DNA from: an uncultured OCS116 cluster bacterium
GTDB lineage: Bacteria > Pseudomonadota > Alphaproteobacteria > Rhizobiales > TMED25
Reading direction: 5' to 3'
DNA length: 35,284 nt
Assembly: GCA_902633855.1 (NCBI GenBank)
Contig: CACPHU010000011.1
Location: 1-35,284, forward strand
Each line of letters opens with the position of its first letter. Positions within the stretch are counted from its first letter, which is position 1. Made by a program: the position numbers and the translations under genes. Under the pieces are notes generated by a model. That model made no database searches. It saw nothing but the letters and a program-made list of their open reading frames with translations, and was not told the DNA's origin. Below, in pieces: positions 16,512 to 25,017 of the stretch.

Positions 16512-17698
16512 TTATATCTCTCTACGCACAAGGCGACTCCCATCCCACCGCCAACACAGAGAGAGGCAAGACCCTTTGATGCCTTTCTTTTTACCATTTC
16601 ATGTAATAGTGTGACAAGTATCCTTGCACCGGAAGCGCCAACTGGGTGTCCAAGGGCAATAGCACCACCATTTACATTCAATTTATCCGCAGGAATATTT
16701 AAATCCTTAGCGCAAGCACATGCTTGCGAGGCGAATGCCTCATTTAACTCAAATAAATCTATGTCATAAATATTCCAATCTATATTCGATAATGCACTTT
16801 TAATTGCGGGAATTGGACCGGTCCCCATTATTGCAGGATCAACAGCGGCTTGCCCCCAACCTACAATTCTAGCTAATGGCTCCAGCCTCATTGACTTTGC
16901 TTTTGCATAAGACATTAATAAAACACCGGCAGCTCCATCATTTATACCAGAGGCGTTGGCAGCAGTTACAGTACCGCCCTCTTTTTTAAATATTGTATTG
17001 AGCGAGGCTATATCATCCATACTAATATTTTTTCTTATGTACTCGTCTTCTAATACAATTTCTTTATTTTTCTTTTGCTCGATATGAACAGGGCAAATTT
17101 CATCAATAAATTTTCCATCATCTTGAGCTTTTGCCGCTTTCATTTGGGAGTCGAATGCAAACTTGTCTTGCGCGTCACGTGATATAGACCATCTATCAGC
17201 AACATTTTCAGCTGTTACTCCCATATGATAATTATTAAAAAAATCAATCAGTGCATCGCTAATCATTGTATCCTGCATTTGTAAAGCACCCATTTTCTGA
17301 CCTTGTCGAATATATGAAACATGGGGTGCTTGTGTCATGCTTTCTTGCCCGCCTGCAATTAATATCCGACCAAAATCCTCCTTTATCTGCTGGTGCGCTA
17401 TTATAACAGATCTTAATCCTGACGCACAAAGCTGATTGATAAGCCAAGCTGGCGTCTCAAATGGTATACCGGCATCAATTGCTGCCTGCCTCGCTGGATT
17501 TTGTCCTTGCCCTGCTGTTAAGATTTGCCCAAGAATTACTTCGTCAATGTCCGACGCTTTCATATTTATCTTGCCTAGTAGCGATTGAATAACTGCAGAT
17601 CCGAGCTTATAGGGTGCTACATCTCGAAAACTTCCGTTAAAGCTCCCAATGGCAGTTCTTGAAGCAGCAACTATAACTGTGTCTGTGTCTTGATACAC
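16508..17698 (-). CDS. phaA: Acetyl-CoA C-acetyltransferase (thiolase)
   Basis: Reversible condensation of two acetyl-CoA to acetoacetyl-CoA, or thiolysis of 3-ketoacyl-CoA. Nucleophile Cys91 stands in NQLCASGLRSV; NEAFA, the histidine in GGAIALGHPVGASGARI and the second cysteine in CVGGGMGVALC complete the active site. Length (396 aa) and the compact sequence fit PhaA/AtoB biosynthetic-type thiolase, not FadA. No phaB or phaC is adjacent. Together with the hbd and etfBA genes at 2889-5395 it could serve beta-oxidation or ketone-body use. It lies 3 bases downstream of the MFS gene on the same strand. Confidence 0.92.
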   Translation of the reverse strand: MYQDTDTVIVAASRTAIGSFNGSFRDVAPYKLGSAVIQSLLGKINMKASDIDEVILGQILTAGQGQNPARQAAIDAGIPFETPAWLINQLCASGLRSVIIAHQQIKEDFGRILIAGGQESMTQAPHVSYIRQGQKMGALQMQDTMISDALIDFFNNYHMGVTAENVADRWSISRDAQDKFAFDSQMKAAKAQDDGKFIDEICPVHIEQKKNKEIVLEDEYIRKNISMDDIASLNTIFKKEGGTVTAANASGINDGAAGVLLMSYAKAKSMRLEPLARIVGWGQAAVDPAIMGTGPIPAIKSALSNIDWNIYDIDLFELNEAFASQACACAKDLNIPADKLNVNGGAIALGHPVGASGARILVTLLHEMVKRKASKGLASLCVGGGMGVALCVERYN

Positions 17699-17701
17699 TT
17701 A

Positions 17702-18898
17702 TTATCCTTTATTCATAATTATTTGCGCACTCTTCTTCTCACTTATGTCTGCCCTTAAAGTCATAAATATAACTAAAAGACTTAGTGGCACGCACAAGAT
17801 ATTCATAATTTCCCAACCCACGAGTGTCAACATAAAACCTGCGGATAGGCTCGCTATTGCTTGCATTGAAAAGACAACAATTTCATTAAACCCTTGAGCC
17901 TTAAACTTTTCTTCTTCTCTATATGAAATAACTAACAGACTTGTTGAGGTAATGAATAGAAAATTCCATCCAATACCCAGAAATGTAAGGGCGATAAGAT
18001 AATTAATATAAGTTGTCTCGAAGTAACTCAAAAATATCGTTAATAAGAAAAATAATATACCTGTGTATATTATTCGGCTATGACCAAATTTCTTTATTAA
18101 CCTGCCAGTGAATAGTGACGGCAGAAACATCCCAATTATGTGGAATTGAATAACTATCTTTGTACTTTCAAGTGAATAACCGTGATGATGATGCATGCTA
18201 AGAGGTGTTGCCGTCATCAAGAATGACATTATGGCATATGACATTGCGGCAACAACTATAGCTTGACTAAATCTATGCGAGCTAAGCAATTCGCTATAGG
18301 ATCTTCCAGCAATAATCTTCTTTTTACTCTTTATAGCATTTTTTGGACTATAAAATATTAGAGATAAAACTGGTAAAAATGTCATAAAAGATAGGGCAAT
18401 ATAGGGGCCAACAAAAGTATGCTCAGGTATAAGATTTTGGGAATATACTGCAATATTTGGCCCGAGTAATGCAGAAAATATTCCTGCCAACATAATAACT
18501 GAAATAGCCCTTGGTATCATATCTTCACTAACTGACTCTGCTGCTGCAAATCTATATTGGTGAGTAAATGCAAGACCGTTACCAATGGCAAAGCAAGACA
18601 GGCAATAAAACAAAAAATCTCCGTAATAGATTGATACAGCGGCTATCAACGAAGATACTGAGGTATAAATTGCAGCATAAATAAAACCTCTTTTTCTACC
18701 AATTCTGCTCATTATATTGGAAGCAATCATTGTTGAGCTCGCAAGACCAATCACCATTGATGCGGTTGGAAGTGTTGAGAGTGTTGTTAATGATGTAAGG
18801 GTTGAGCCAATTATACCGCTCAAAAAGATAGTGACAGGCGCAGCAGTAAAACCGAATATTTGAGCTATAATTATTAAGATTAAATTTTTGTTATACAT
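17702..18898 (-). CDS. MFS transporter, substrate unknown
   Basis: A 398-residue protein with about 12 predicted helices. The MFS motif A between helices 2 and 3 reads SRIGRKRGF (64-72). The sequence MTATPLSMHHHHGYSLEST (228-246), followed by QFHIIGMFLPSLFTGRLIKKFG, resembles an MFS subgroup found in alpha- and gammaproteobacteria whose substrate I do not know. Four adjacent histidines at 236-239 lie between helices 7 and 8 and could bind metal; with a zinc-linked GTPase gene next upstream this is suggestive only. A 149-base gap separates it from that gene. The thiolase gene follows after 3 bases. Confidence 0.78.
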   Translation of the reverse strand: MYNKNLILIIIAQIFGFTAAPVTIFLSGIIGSTLTSLTTLSTLPTASMVIGLASSTMIASNIMSRIGRKRGFIYAAIYTSVSSLIAAVSIYYGDFLFYCLSCFAIGNGLAFTHQYRFAAAESVSEDMIPRAISVIMLAGIFSALLGPNIAVYSQNLIPEHTFVGPYIALSFMTFLPVLSLIFYSPKNAIKSKKKIIAGRSYSELLSSHRFSQAIVVAAMSYAIMSFLMTATPLSMHHHHGYSLESTKIVIQFHIIGMFLPSLFTGRLIKKFGHSRIIYTGILFFLLTIFLSYFETTYINYLIALTFLGIGWNFLFITSTSLLVISYREEEKFKAQGFNEIVVFSMQAIASLSAGFMLTLVGWEIMNILCVPLSLLVIFMTLRADISEKKSAQIIMNKG

Positions 18899-19047
18899 TC
18901 TTTTTTAAAAAGATGTTTTCAAATATATAACTACTTATTTGAGCGAATGTCTATTAATTATTACTTCGAATTGTAGTGAAATCCAACACCAAATTATTGC
19001 GTAATGTAAATATTAGCATCCCGTACAAGAATACAGTAAAATACTAA

Positions 19048-20241
19048 CTATTGGAACCATTTGGGAAATGGATCAGCTACATGTTGATTTTCAATAGATG
19101 CCAGACGGTAATCTTTAGCAAGACATGAGTCCAATTGATCACAAATCAATTCTTTATTCATCTCTGCAGTCAAACCAATGAATACTATTTCTTGTCTACG
19201 GTCTCCAAAATTATCATGCCAAACCCTGTTAAAGTTATGATTTTCAGGCCAACGTTCTCTTGGTACAGCAGCCCACCAACGACCAATACCCTGATGCCGG
19301 ACAAAAGAGCCTGCCTGAGACATCTCTCCAACAAAGTCAGGACGAGATGATATCCAGAAAAACCCCTTTGCCCTGATTACTCCGGGCCATTCTTGATTAA
19401 AGAAAGAATGAACTTTAACTGGATCAAATGGTGCGCGTGCTCTGTATACAAAACTTGTTATACCATACTCTTCTGTCTCAGGGATATGCTCACCAAAATT
19501 GTTTAGCTCATGCGCCCATAATGGATGCTCTTGAGCTTCATCAATATTGAAGAGATGTGTATCCATTACTTCGTCGATATTTACTTTCGATAATGTTGTT
19601 TCAATTATTTTTGCTTTCACATTCAAACCACGTATAATGCCCTTCACAACCTTAATTTCATCTGAGGTAGCTAAATCAATTTTATTCAGAATTATAATAT
19701 TAGCAAACTCAATCTGTTCAACTAACAAGTCTACCAGAGTACGGTCGTCATTTTCTCCAATACTCTCGCCACGATCTTTAAGAAAATCAGTTGAGCTATA
19801 GTTTTTTATAAGGTTTGCAGCGTCAACGACCGTCACCATTGTATCTAGCCTTGATACGTCCGACAAACTATCTCCATTTTCATCACGAAAATCGAATGTT
19901 GTCGCTACAGGTAGCGGCTCGGATATTCCTGTACTTTCAATAAGCAGATAGTCAAATTTACCCTCAGCCGATAACTCTCTGACCTGCATCAGTAGATCTT
20001 CCCTCAGTGTACAGCAAATACAGCCATTACTCATTTCAACAAGCTTTTCCTCCGTTTGAGAAAGATTCCCCCCGCCACGTTCGATTAAGTCAGCGTCGAT
20101 ATTTACTTCACTCATATCATTGACAATAACGGCAACTTTCTTTCCCTCTCTATTATTTAAAATATGATTTAATAATGTAGTTTTTCCAGCTCCTAGAAAA
20201 CCAGATAAAACTGTTACAGGTAGTTTTTTCGACATTTGCAT
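19048..20241 (-). CDS. COG0523 GTPase, zinc-responsive (ZigA/YciC-like) metallochaperone
   Basis: G3E-family P-loop GTPase. Walker [10 protein letters not shown] (14-22), [13 protein letters not shown] (41-53), the metal-binding CICC (74-77, within [13 protein letters not shown]), [10 protein letters not shown] and NKIDL are all present. A CobW C-terminal domain with [20 protein letters not shown] and [10 protein letters not shown] follows. The long C-terminal half with [20 protein letters not shown] fits the zinc-starvation subgroup (ZigA/YciC) rather than cobalamin CobW. Such proteins are thought to deliver zinc to client enzymes when zinc is scarce. The strong Zur-type palindrome 34 bases before the start supports this. 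ATG 20241 is preferred over ATG 20235 because GAGA is spaced correctly for it. Confidence 0.9.
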   Translation of the reverse strand: MQMSKKLPVTVLSGFLGAGKTTLLNHILNNREGKKVAVIVNDMSEVNIDADLIERGGGNLSQTEEKLVEMSNGCICCTLREDLLMQVRELSAEGKFDYLLIESTGISEPLPVATTFDFRDENGDSLSDVSRLDTMVTVVDAANLIKNYSSTDFLKDRGESIGENDDRTLVDLLVEQIEFANIIILNKIDLATSDEIKVVKGIIRGLNVKAKIIETTLSKVNIDEVMDTHLFNIDEAQEHPLWAHELNNFGEHIPETEEYGITSFVYRARAPFDPVKVHSFFNQEWPGVIRAKGFFWISSRPDFVGEMSQAGSFVRHQGIGRWWAAVPRERWPENHNFNRVWHDNFGDRRQEIVFIGLTAEMNKELICDQLDSCLAKDYRLASIENQHVADPFPKWFQ

Positions 20242-20274
20242 AGTTAAATTCTCAGATTATTTGAAAAGACGTTA

Positions 20275-20289
20275 TGTTATAATATAACA
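20275..20289. promoter_or_regulatory. Zur-like operator
   Basis: TGTTATAATATAACA is a perfect inverted repeat (7-base arms around one central base). From memory it equals the core of the proteobacterial Zur consensus GAAATGTTATAATATAACATTTC in 23 positions; about 18 of the 23 match when flanks are included. It lies in the 84-base gap between the selO stop and the COG0523 start, overlapping the -10 box. Zinc-loaded Zur would shut the gene off. Confidence 0.8.
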
Positions 20290-20303
20290 AATAATATCAT
20301 CAA
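20276..20303 (-). promoter_or_regulatory. Promoter of the COG0523 GTPase gene
   Basis: On the minus strand, -35 TTGATG (20303-20298) and -10 TATAAC (20281-20276) are separated by 16 bases. The -10 lies inside the Zur-like palindrome, the arrangement expected for repression by steric block. Transcription would start near 20269, giving a leader of roughly 28 bases. Confidence 0.6.
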
Positions 20304-20325
20304 AAAGATAAATCAAGTAAAATGA

Positions 20326-21783
20326 TTATGTACCACAGAATGTTTGATAAACGCGTTCTCGTGGTTCAGGTGGCACCTGGTAAGGCTTTGATTTACCATC
20401 CGTATTGTAGGGTTCTTTTAATACCTCTAAAAAATCTCTAAAACGTCCCAAATCACCTTCAGTGGCAGAGTTTATTACTCTTTCAACCTGATGATTCCTT
20501 GGTATTATTACAGGGTTAATATTTTTCATCATTGCCGCAGAAGTATCCCAAGATTTATTATTCTTTTTTAATCTTTCGTTCCATTGCTTATACCAAGTTT
20601 GAAAAGATGATATTTTATATATTTTTTCTGTTGGTTGTTTACCAATACCGAGATCACGAAAGGTGTTTGTAAAATCAGCATCATTATTATGCATCCAATC
20701 TAAGAGATCCTTGATTAACATTTGGTCCTCTGGTTGATCACCATCTAAACCGAGCTTCAGTCGCATCATAGATAGCCATTTTTGTCTATATATATCAGAA
20801 AATTTATCAATTAACTTTTCGCCCAGTTTGACTGCATTATCTTCATTATTATCAATCAGAGGTAACAGTGCTTCTATTAATCGTGCTAAATTCCATTGAG
20901 CGATCAGTGGCTGGTTCATGTATGAATAACGCCCTCCCCTATCGATAGAGCTAAAAAATGTATTTGGATCATAATTATCCATAAAAGCACAAGGCCCATA
21001 GTCAATCGTTTCACCAGAGAGAGTCATATTATCTGTATTCATGACGCCATGTATAAACCCAACGCGCATCCAATGAACAATCAAATCAGATTGTTTTTGC
21101 ATCACATTTTCAATAAGACCAACTGCTTTATTTGAGCAATCAAAAACTTCTGGGCAGTGTCTTTTTATTGTATAATCCAGTAATGATTTTAAGAGCCCCT
21201 CATCTTTTTGGTTGGCTGCAAACTCAAAAGTTCCTACCCTGATATGAGAGCTTGCAATGCGCGTTAATATCGATCCAGGTAATAAAGCTTCGCGTCTAAC
21301 TTGTTGGCCGGTGGTTATAATTGCGAGGCTTCTTGTCGTTGGAATACCTAAATGATGCATTGCTTCTGAAATGAGGTACTCGCGTATCATTGGACCGAGC
21401 GCCGCTCTGCCGTCTCCACTTCTTGAGTATGGAGTTTTTCCTGACCCTTTTAATTGGATATCGAGTCGTATTCCATTGGGCGTAATATGTTCCCCAAGAA
21501 GATGAGCCCGGCCGTCTCCTAACATAGTAAAATAACCAAATTGATGGCCTGCATAGGCCTGCGAGAGTGGTGTTGATCCATCAGGTAGTTCGTTCCCAGA
21601 AAATAGTTTTGAGAGTTTTTTCTGCGTGGTCGAGGTCAAATTAAGGCCAATTTCCTGAGCAAGCTCATAGTTAATATAAACAATCATGGGATTTTGGACA
21701 TGTTCGGGTCGTTGTTTCACAAAGAATTGTTTAGGCAAGCTAGTGTATGTTGTGTCAAAATTAAAGTTAAATGCGTCGGTCAT
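20326..21783 (-). CDS. selO: Protein adenylyltransferase SelO (YdiU)
   Basis: Pseudokinase-fold enzyme that AMPylates proteins on Ser/Thr/Tyr, linked to redox stress. Family hallmarks: AYAGHQFGYFTMLGDGRAHLLGE, LKGSGKTPYSRSGDGRAALG, REYLISEAMHHLGIPTTRSL, HGVMNTDNMTLSGETIDYGPC (catalytic and metal-binding N and D residues). A C-terminal FCGT ending has Cys at the position of the selenocysteine in eukaryotic SelO. A longer frame from TTG 21807 overlaps the upstream gene; ATG 21783 gives the usual N terminus (MTDAFNFNFDTTYTSLPKQF) and 485 aa. It starts 1 base after the DUF2237 stop, so the two are co-transcribed. Confidence 0.93.
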   Translation of the reverse strand: MTDAFNFNFDTTYTSLPKQFFVKQRPEHVQNPMIVYINYELAQEIGLNLTSTTQKKLSKLFSGNELPDGSTPLSQAYAGHQFGYFTMLGDGRAHLLGEHITPNGIRLDIQLKGSGKTPYSRSGDGRAALGPMIREYLISEAMHHLGIPTTRSLAIITTGQQVRREALLPGSILTRIASSHIRVGTFEFAANQKDEGLLKSLLDYTIKRHCPEVFDCSNKAVGLIENVMQKQSDLIVHWMRVGFIHGVMNTDNMTLSGETIDYGPCAFMDNYDPNTFFSSIDRGGRYSYMNQPLIAQWNLARLIEALLPLIDNNEDNAVKLGEKLIDKFSDIYRQKWLSMMRLKLGLDGDQPEDQMLIKDLLDWMHNNDADFTNTFRDLGIGKQPTEKIYKISSFQTWYKQWNERLKKNNKSWDTSAAMMKNINPVIIPRNHQVERVINSATEGDLGRFRDFLEVLKEPYNTDGKSKPYQVPPEPRERVYQTFCGT

Positions 21784-21784
21784 G

Positions 21785-22165
21785 TTAATGCGAAGGCTTG
21801 ATTGCAAATTCTTTTAATATTTTAAGTGAAACATACTTGAGAGCGGCCTCATCACACGCCTCTAGAATCACAGCCGGTGCCAACCCTTCCTCCCATGCCT
21901 CTTTCCATCTCAAAGCACAAAGGCACCACCTATCTCCTGGTAATAAACCAGGGAAATTATATTCAGGTCTACGAGTTGAAAGATCATTACCACGACTCTT
22001 TGAAAACTCTAAAAATCCAGCCGTGACTTCAGCACAAATAACATGGCTACCAAGATCGGTATCGTCTGTTCGACAAAATCCATCTCTAAAATATCCAGTT
22101 TTTGGAGCATGACAGCATGATTGAAGCACTCCACCTAAAACATTTTTTTTAAATTCTCTTCTCAT
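21785..22165 (-). CDS. DUF2237 family protein
   Basis: 126 aa, all of it the DUF2237 domain. Diagnostic stretches are KNVLGGVLQSCC, KTGYFRDGFCRT, HVICAEVTAGFLEFSKSRGN and PGLLPGDRWCLCALRWKEAW. The protein is cysteine-rich for its size (Cys17, 18, 31, 44, 81, 83, 104 by eye). Function is unknown; the invariant WCLC suggests metal or redox chemistry, which is inference. It is encoded directly upstream of selO, whose product is redox-linked. There is no signal peptide. Confidence 0.88.
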   Translation of the reverse strand: MRREFKKNVLGGVLQSCCHAPKTGYFRDGFCRTDDTDLGSHVICAEVTAGFLEFSKSRGNDLSTRRPEYNFPGLLPGDRWCLCALRWKEAWEEGLAPAVILEACDEAALKYVSLKILKEFAIKPSH

Positions 22166-22210
22166 TTATTCATGCACTTTGCTTGCATAGCATTATATTT
22201 ATAACTCAAA

Positions 22211-22300
22211 TGGCGGAGAGAGAGGGATTCGAACCCTCGATAGTATCGCTACTATACACGCGTTCCAGGCGTGCGCCTTAAACCACTCGGCCACCTCTCC
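22211..22300 (-). tRNA. tRNA-Ser (anticodon GGA)
   Basis: 90 nt with CCA encoded. The 5' end GGAGAGG pairs with TCTCTCC, with discriminator G. The D arm is followed by the anticodon stem CACGC/GCGTG around loop CTGGAAC, so the anticodon is GGA (22266-22264), reading UCC and UCU serine codons. A long variable arm (stem ATAGTA/TACTAT), required for serine tRNAs, and the T arm GAGGGTTCGAATCCCTC are present. It lies alone between mepA and the DUF2237 gene on the same strand. Confidence 0.97.
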
Positions 22301-22309
22301 ATAATCAAA

Positions 22310-23173
22310 TTATTCCATAGATATTTTTTTACATGATTTTGGTAAATCAGACAACAACATCCATTTACGTATTTTTGTTGAGTTTGACTCAAAAAGCTTA
22401 TCTTTTTTCATCCAAAAATCTAATTCGCTCCCGCACCCACTTGAATTATTCACATCAGCTTGATTAATACATAGCTCTGAATTTTTTGGGCAACTCAATC
22501 TAACATGAAAATGATTGTAATGACCTGCCCAGGGGCGTATCTTTTTTAGCCAATCCATATCATCCTTCTCTTCTGCTATCATACATAGTTCTTTCTTGAT
22601 TAATGGGTTAACAAAAATTCTCGTTACCCTATCGTCTTTTGTTGCTATTTTTAGTAAATCATAATGATAATCTGACCATAGGTCCTCATTTATTTCCCTT
22701 TGATTTGGCGAGAGAACGGACCTTGGTTTGAAAGTTTCAAGCTCAAACCTGTTCATTGCTAAGTCTGGTTTTCTTTCGTAAAAAATATCGACATCCAGGC
22801 CCGTCTGATGGCTTTTATGGCCATAAGGCATCGGTCCACCTCTTGGCATTGATAAATCTCCCAGAATAAGACCATTTCCATGAGTCTCAAATACCTCTTT
22901 TGATGTATTTTTTATATAGCTTATTAGATTTGGATGACCCCAAAATCTATTTCTTGATGGTTTTAGTGCCTCATAGTGAAGACTGTGGTTTGGCAAGTAT
23001 TCGGCTCCCGCTAAACAACCTTTTGAGTGGGAGCCAATGCTCTTTGCTTCAGAATTAGTTTCTGTTCTTATCTTGAAGAATATTTCACTTGCATATTCTT
23101 TTGATAAAACCAGATTTATATCAATTGAAAAAATTAGAATAAATAAGATGAGTTTGGTAGAAAAGCTTGTCAT
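22310..23173 (-). CDS. mepA: Penicillin-insensitive murein endopeptidase MepA
   Basis: Periplasmic LAS-family (M74) zinc peptidase that cuts D-Ala-mDAP cross-links in peptidoglycan. A signal peptide is seen (hydrophobic 5-24, cleavage near LVLSKEY). Zinc and catalytic residues match the E. coli spacing: H122 and D129 in HKSHQTGLDVDIF, then H218, H221 and H223 in GHYNHFHVRL. Several cysteines (53, 197, 228 and later) fit the conserved disulfides of MepA, for which DsbB (800-1321) would be relevant. It is 15 bases downstream of lepA and ends 9 bases before the tRNA-Ser gene. It is the only murein hydrolase in the window. Confidence 0.92.
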   Translation of the reverse strand: MTSFSTKLILFILIFSIDINLVLSKEYASEIFFKIRTETNSEAKSIGSHSKGCLAGAEYLPNHSLHYEALKPSRNRFWGHPNLISYIKNTSKEVFETHGNGLILGDLSMPRGGPMPYGHKSHQTGLDVDIFYERKPDLAMNRFELETFKPRSVLSPNQREINEDLWSDYHYDLLKIATKDDRVTRIFVNPLIKKELCMIAEEKDDMDWLKKIRPWAGHYNHFHVRLSCPKNSELCINQADVNNSSGCGSELDFWMKKDKLFESNSTKIRKWMLLSDLPKSCKKISME

Positions 23174-23188
23174 CTGGGTAGATCTAAA

Positions 23189-25015
23189 TTAATAATCAGC
23201 TTTAAGCGCTGCAATAAAGGCTTCTTGGGGAATCTCAACTTTTCCATATTTTCTCATTTTCTTTTTACCTTTCTTTTGCTTTTCAAGCAGCTTCCTTTTA
23301 CGTGTCACGTCTCCACCGTAACATTTTGCTGTTACGTCCTTTCTAACCGCAGATATCGTCTCTCTTGCTATAACCTTCCCGCCAATAGCTGCCTGTAATG
23401 GTATTTTGAATAAATGTCGTGGAATTAAATCCTTTAGTTTTTCTATTATAACCCTTCCCCGGTTTTCAGCAACACTTCTGTGAACAATCATTGCCAGTGC
23501 GTCAACTGACTCTTCATTAACTAAAATCTGCATTTTAACAAGATCAGATGCGTCGTAATTTGCTATTGAATAATCAAAGCTGGCGTATCCTTTTGAAATA
23601 GATTTTAATTTATCATAAAAATCAAAAACAACCTCATTCAATGGAATTTGATAGTTGATTACAGCACGGTTACCTGAGAAATTAAGCTCCTTTTGCACTC
23701 CCCTTCTTTCCTCGCAAAGCTTCAATATTGCACCAAGATATTCCTCAGGTACAATAATTGATGCATCAATCCAAGGCTCTTCAATTTGTGATATTCTCTC
23801 TTGGGGTGGTAAATCAACGGGATTATGCAACTCGATTTCATTACCATCTGTCGTATGCACCTTATAAATTACGCTTGGTGCAGTTGTAACCAGATCAATA
23901 TTATATTCTCTATCAATTCTTTCACAAATAATTTCAAGGTGCAACAGGCCTAAAAAACCACACCTATAGCCCAACCCTAAAGCAGCTGATGTTTCTTTCT
24001 CATATTGAAAGCTTGCGTCATTGAGGCTTAACTTTTCTATTGCATCTCTTAAACCTTCAAAATCTGATGTATCCTGTGGGTATAGACCACAGAAAACTAC
24101 TGGCTGTGAGGGCTTGAAACCCTCCAGAGCAGAAATATCTTGCGCTTTTGCATCAGTAATAGTATCTCCAACCCTCATATCCGATACTTGCTTTATGGAT
24201 GCTGTAAAAAAACCAATCTCACCTGGGCCAAGCTCATCAAGCATTTTTTGTTTCGGCAGAAACACACCAATTCTTTCTATCTGATATGTTGCGGAGTTGG
24301 ATAAGAGTTTAATTTTCTGCCCTTTTTTTATTGATCCATCATAAACTCTTACCAAAACAACAACACCTAGGTAAGTGTCATACCAAGAATCAACAAGCAG
24401 CGCTTTTGTCGTCTGGCTTAGATCCCCTGAGGGGGGTGGAAGTTTCTCTGTCACCTTTTCAAGCAGATCATTGATACCGAAACCTGTTTTTGCTGAAATT
24501 TCAATCGCATCACTTGTATCTAAACCTATTACGTCTTCAATTTGTGCTTTAACTCTTTCTGGATCGGCAGCCGGTAGATCTACCTTGTTTAAAACAACTA
24601 AAATTTCATGATTATTGGCAATAGACTGATAAACATTTGCAAGTGTCTGTGCTTCCACCCCTTGACTTGCGTCAACTACCAATATGGATCCTTCACAAGC
24701 CGCAAGTGATCTATTAACCTCATATGCGAAATCTACATGACCTGGTGTATCTATGATGTTTAGTGTAAATTCTTCATTTTTATTACTCTTGTATTTCAAG
24801 CTAACCGACTGAGCTTTGATTGTTATACCTCGTTCTCTCTCAAGTTCCATTGAGTCAAGTACCTGATCCTTCATTTCTCTTTGTTCAAGCCCACCTGTTA
24901 TTTGAATCAACCTATCAGCGAGCGTCGATTTGCCATGATCTATATGAGCAATTATCGAAAAATTTCTGATTTTTGATAAATTTTGCATGTTATCTGAACT
25001 TTTTTGGGAATCCAT
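23189..25015 (-). CDS. lepA: Elongation factor 4 (LepA)
   Basis: Ribosome-binding translational GTPase. G1 is [10 protein letters not shown]2/G3 region RGITIKAQS and DTPGHVDF, G4 NKVDL, G5 SAKTG. The LepA-specific C-terminal domain ends [15 protein letters not shown], with [23 protein letters not shown] before it. At 608 aa it is slightly longer than the usual 597-602 because of a nine-residue N-terminal stretch; ATG 24988 ([20 protein letters not shown]) is an alternative start. It begins 2 bases after the pheT stop, so it belongs to the pheS-pheT-lepA-mepA transcript. Confidence 0.97.
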   Translation of the reverse strand: MDSQKSSDNMQNLSKIRNFSIIAHIDHGKSTLADRLIQITGGLEQREMKDQVLDSMELERERGITIKAQSVSLKYKSNKNEEFTLNIIDTPGHVDFAYEVNRSLAACEGSILVVDASQGVEAQTLANVYQSIANNHEILVVLNKVDLPAADPERVKAQIEDVIGLDTSDAIEISAKTGFGINDLLEKVTEKLPPPSGDLSQTTKALLVDSWYDTYLGVVVLVRVYDGSIKKGQKIKLLSNSATYQIERIGVFLPKQKMLDELGPGEIGFFTASIKQVSDMRVGDTITDAKAQDISALEGFKPSQPVVFCGLYPQDTSDFEGLRDAIEKLSLNDASFQYEKETSAALGLGYRCGFLGLLHLEIICERIDREYNIDLVTTAPSVIYKVHTTDGNEIELHNPVDLPPQERISQIEEPWIDASIIVPEEYLGAILKLCEERRGVQKELNFSGNRAVINYQIPLNEVVFDFYDKLKSISKGYASFDYSIANYDASDLVKMQILVNEESVDALAMIVHRSVAENRGRVIIEKLKDLIPRHLFKIPLQAAIGGKVIARETISAVRKDVTAKCYGGDVTRKRKLLEKQKKGKKKMRKYGKVEIPQEAFIAALKADY

Positions 25016-25017
25016 AT

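Noticed and set aside
18899-19047. A second Zur site (GTAATGTAAATATTAGC) before the MFS gene
   Set aside because: Only loose half-site similarity, with poor symmetry; not enough to call.
19547-19801. Open frames on the strand opposite the COG0523 gene, and similar frames opposite lepA, etfA, metX and other genes
   Set aside because: They lie wholly inside well-supported genes, lack family motifs and ribosome sites, and reflect codon composition of the real gene.
20326-20345. Selenocysteine in SelO
   Set aside because: The C-terminal position is an ordinary cysteine codon (FCGT ending) and no in-frame TGA or SECIS-like hairpin was needed to read the gene.
22170-22186. Hairpin ATGCA-loop-TGCAT between tRNA-Ser and the DUF2237 gene
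   Set aside because: Five A+T-rich pairs with a seven-base loop and no U tract. It is too weak for a terminator.
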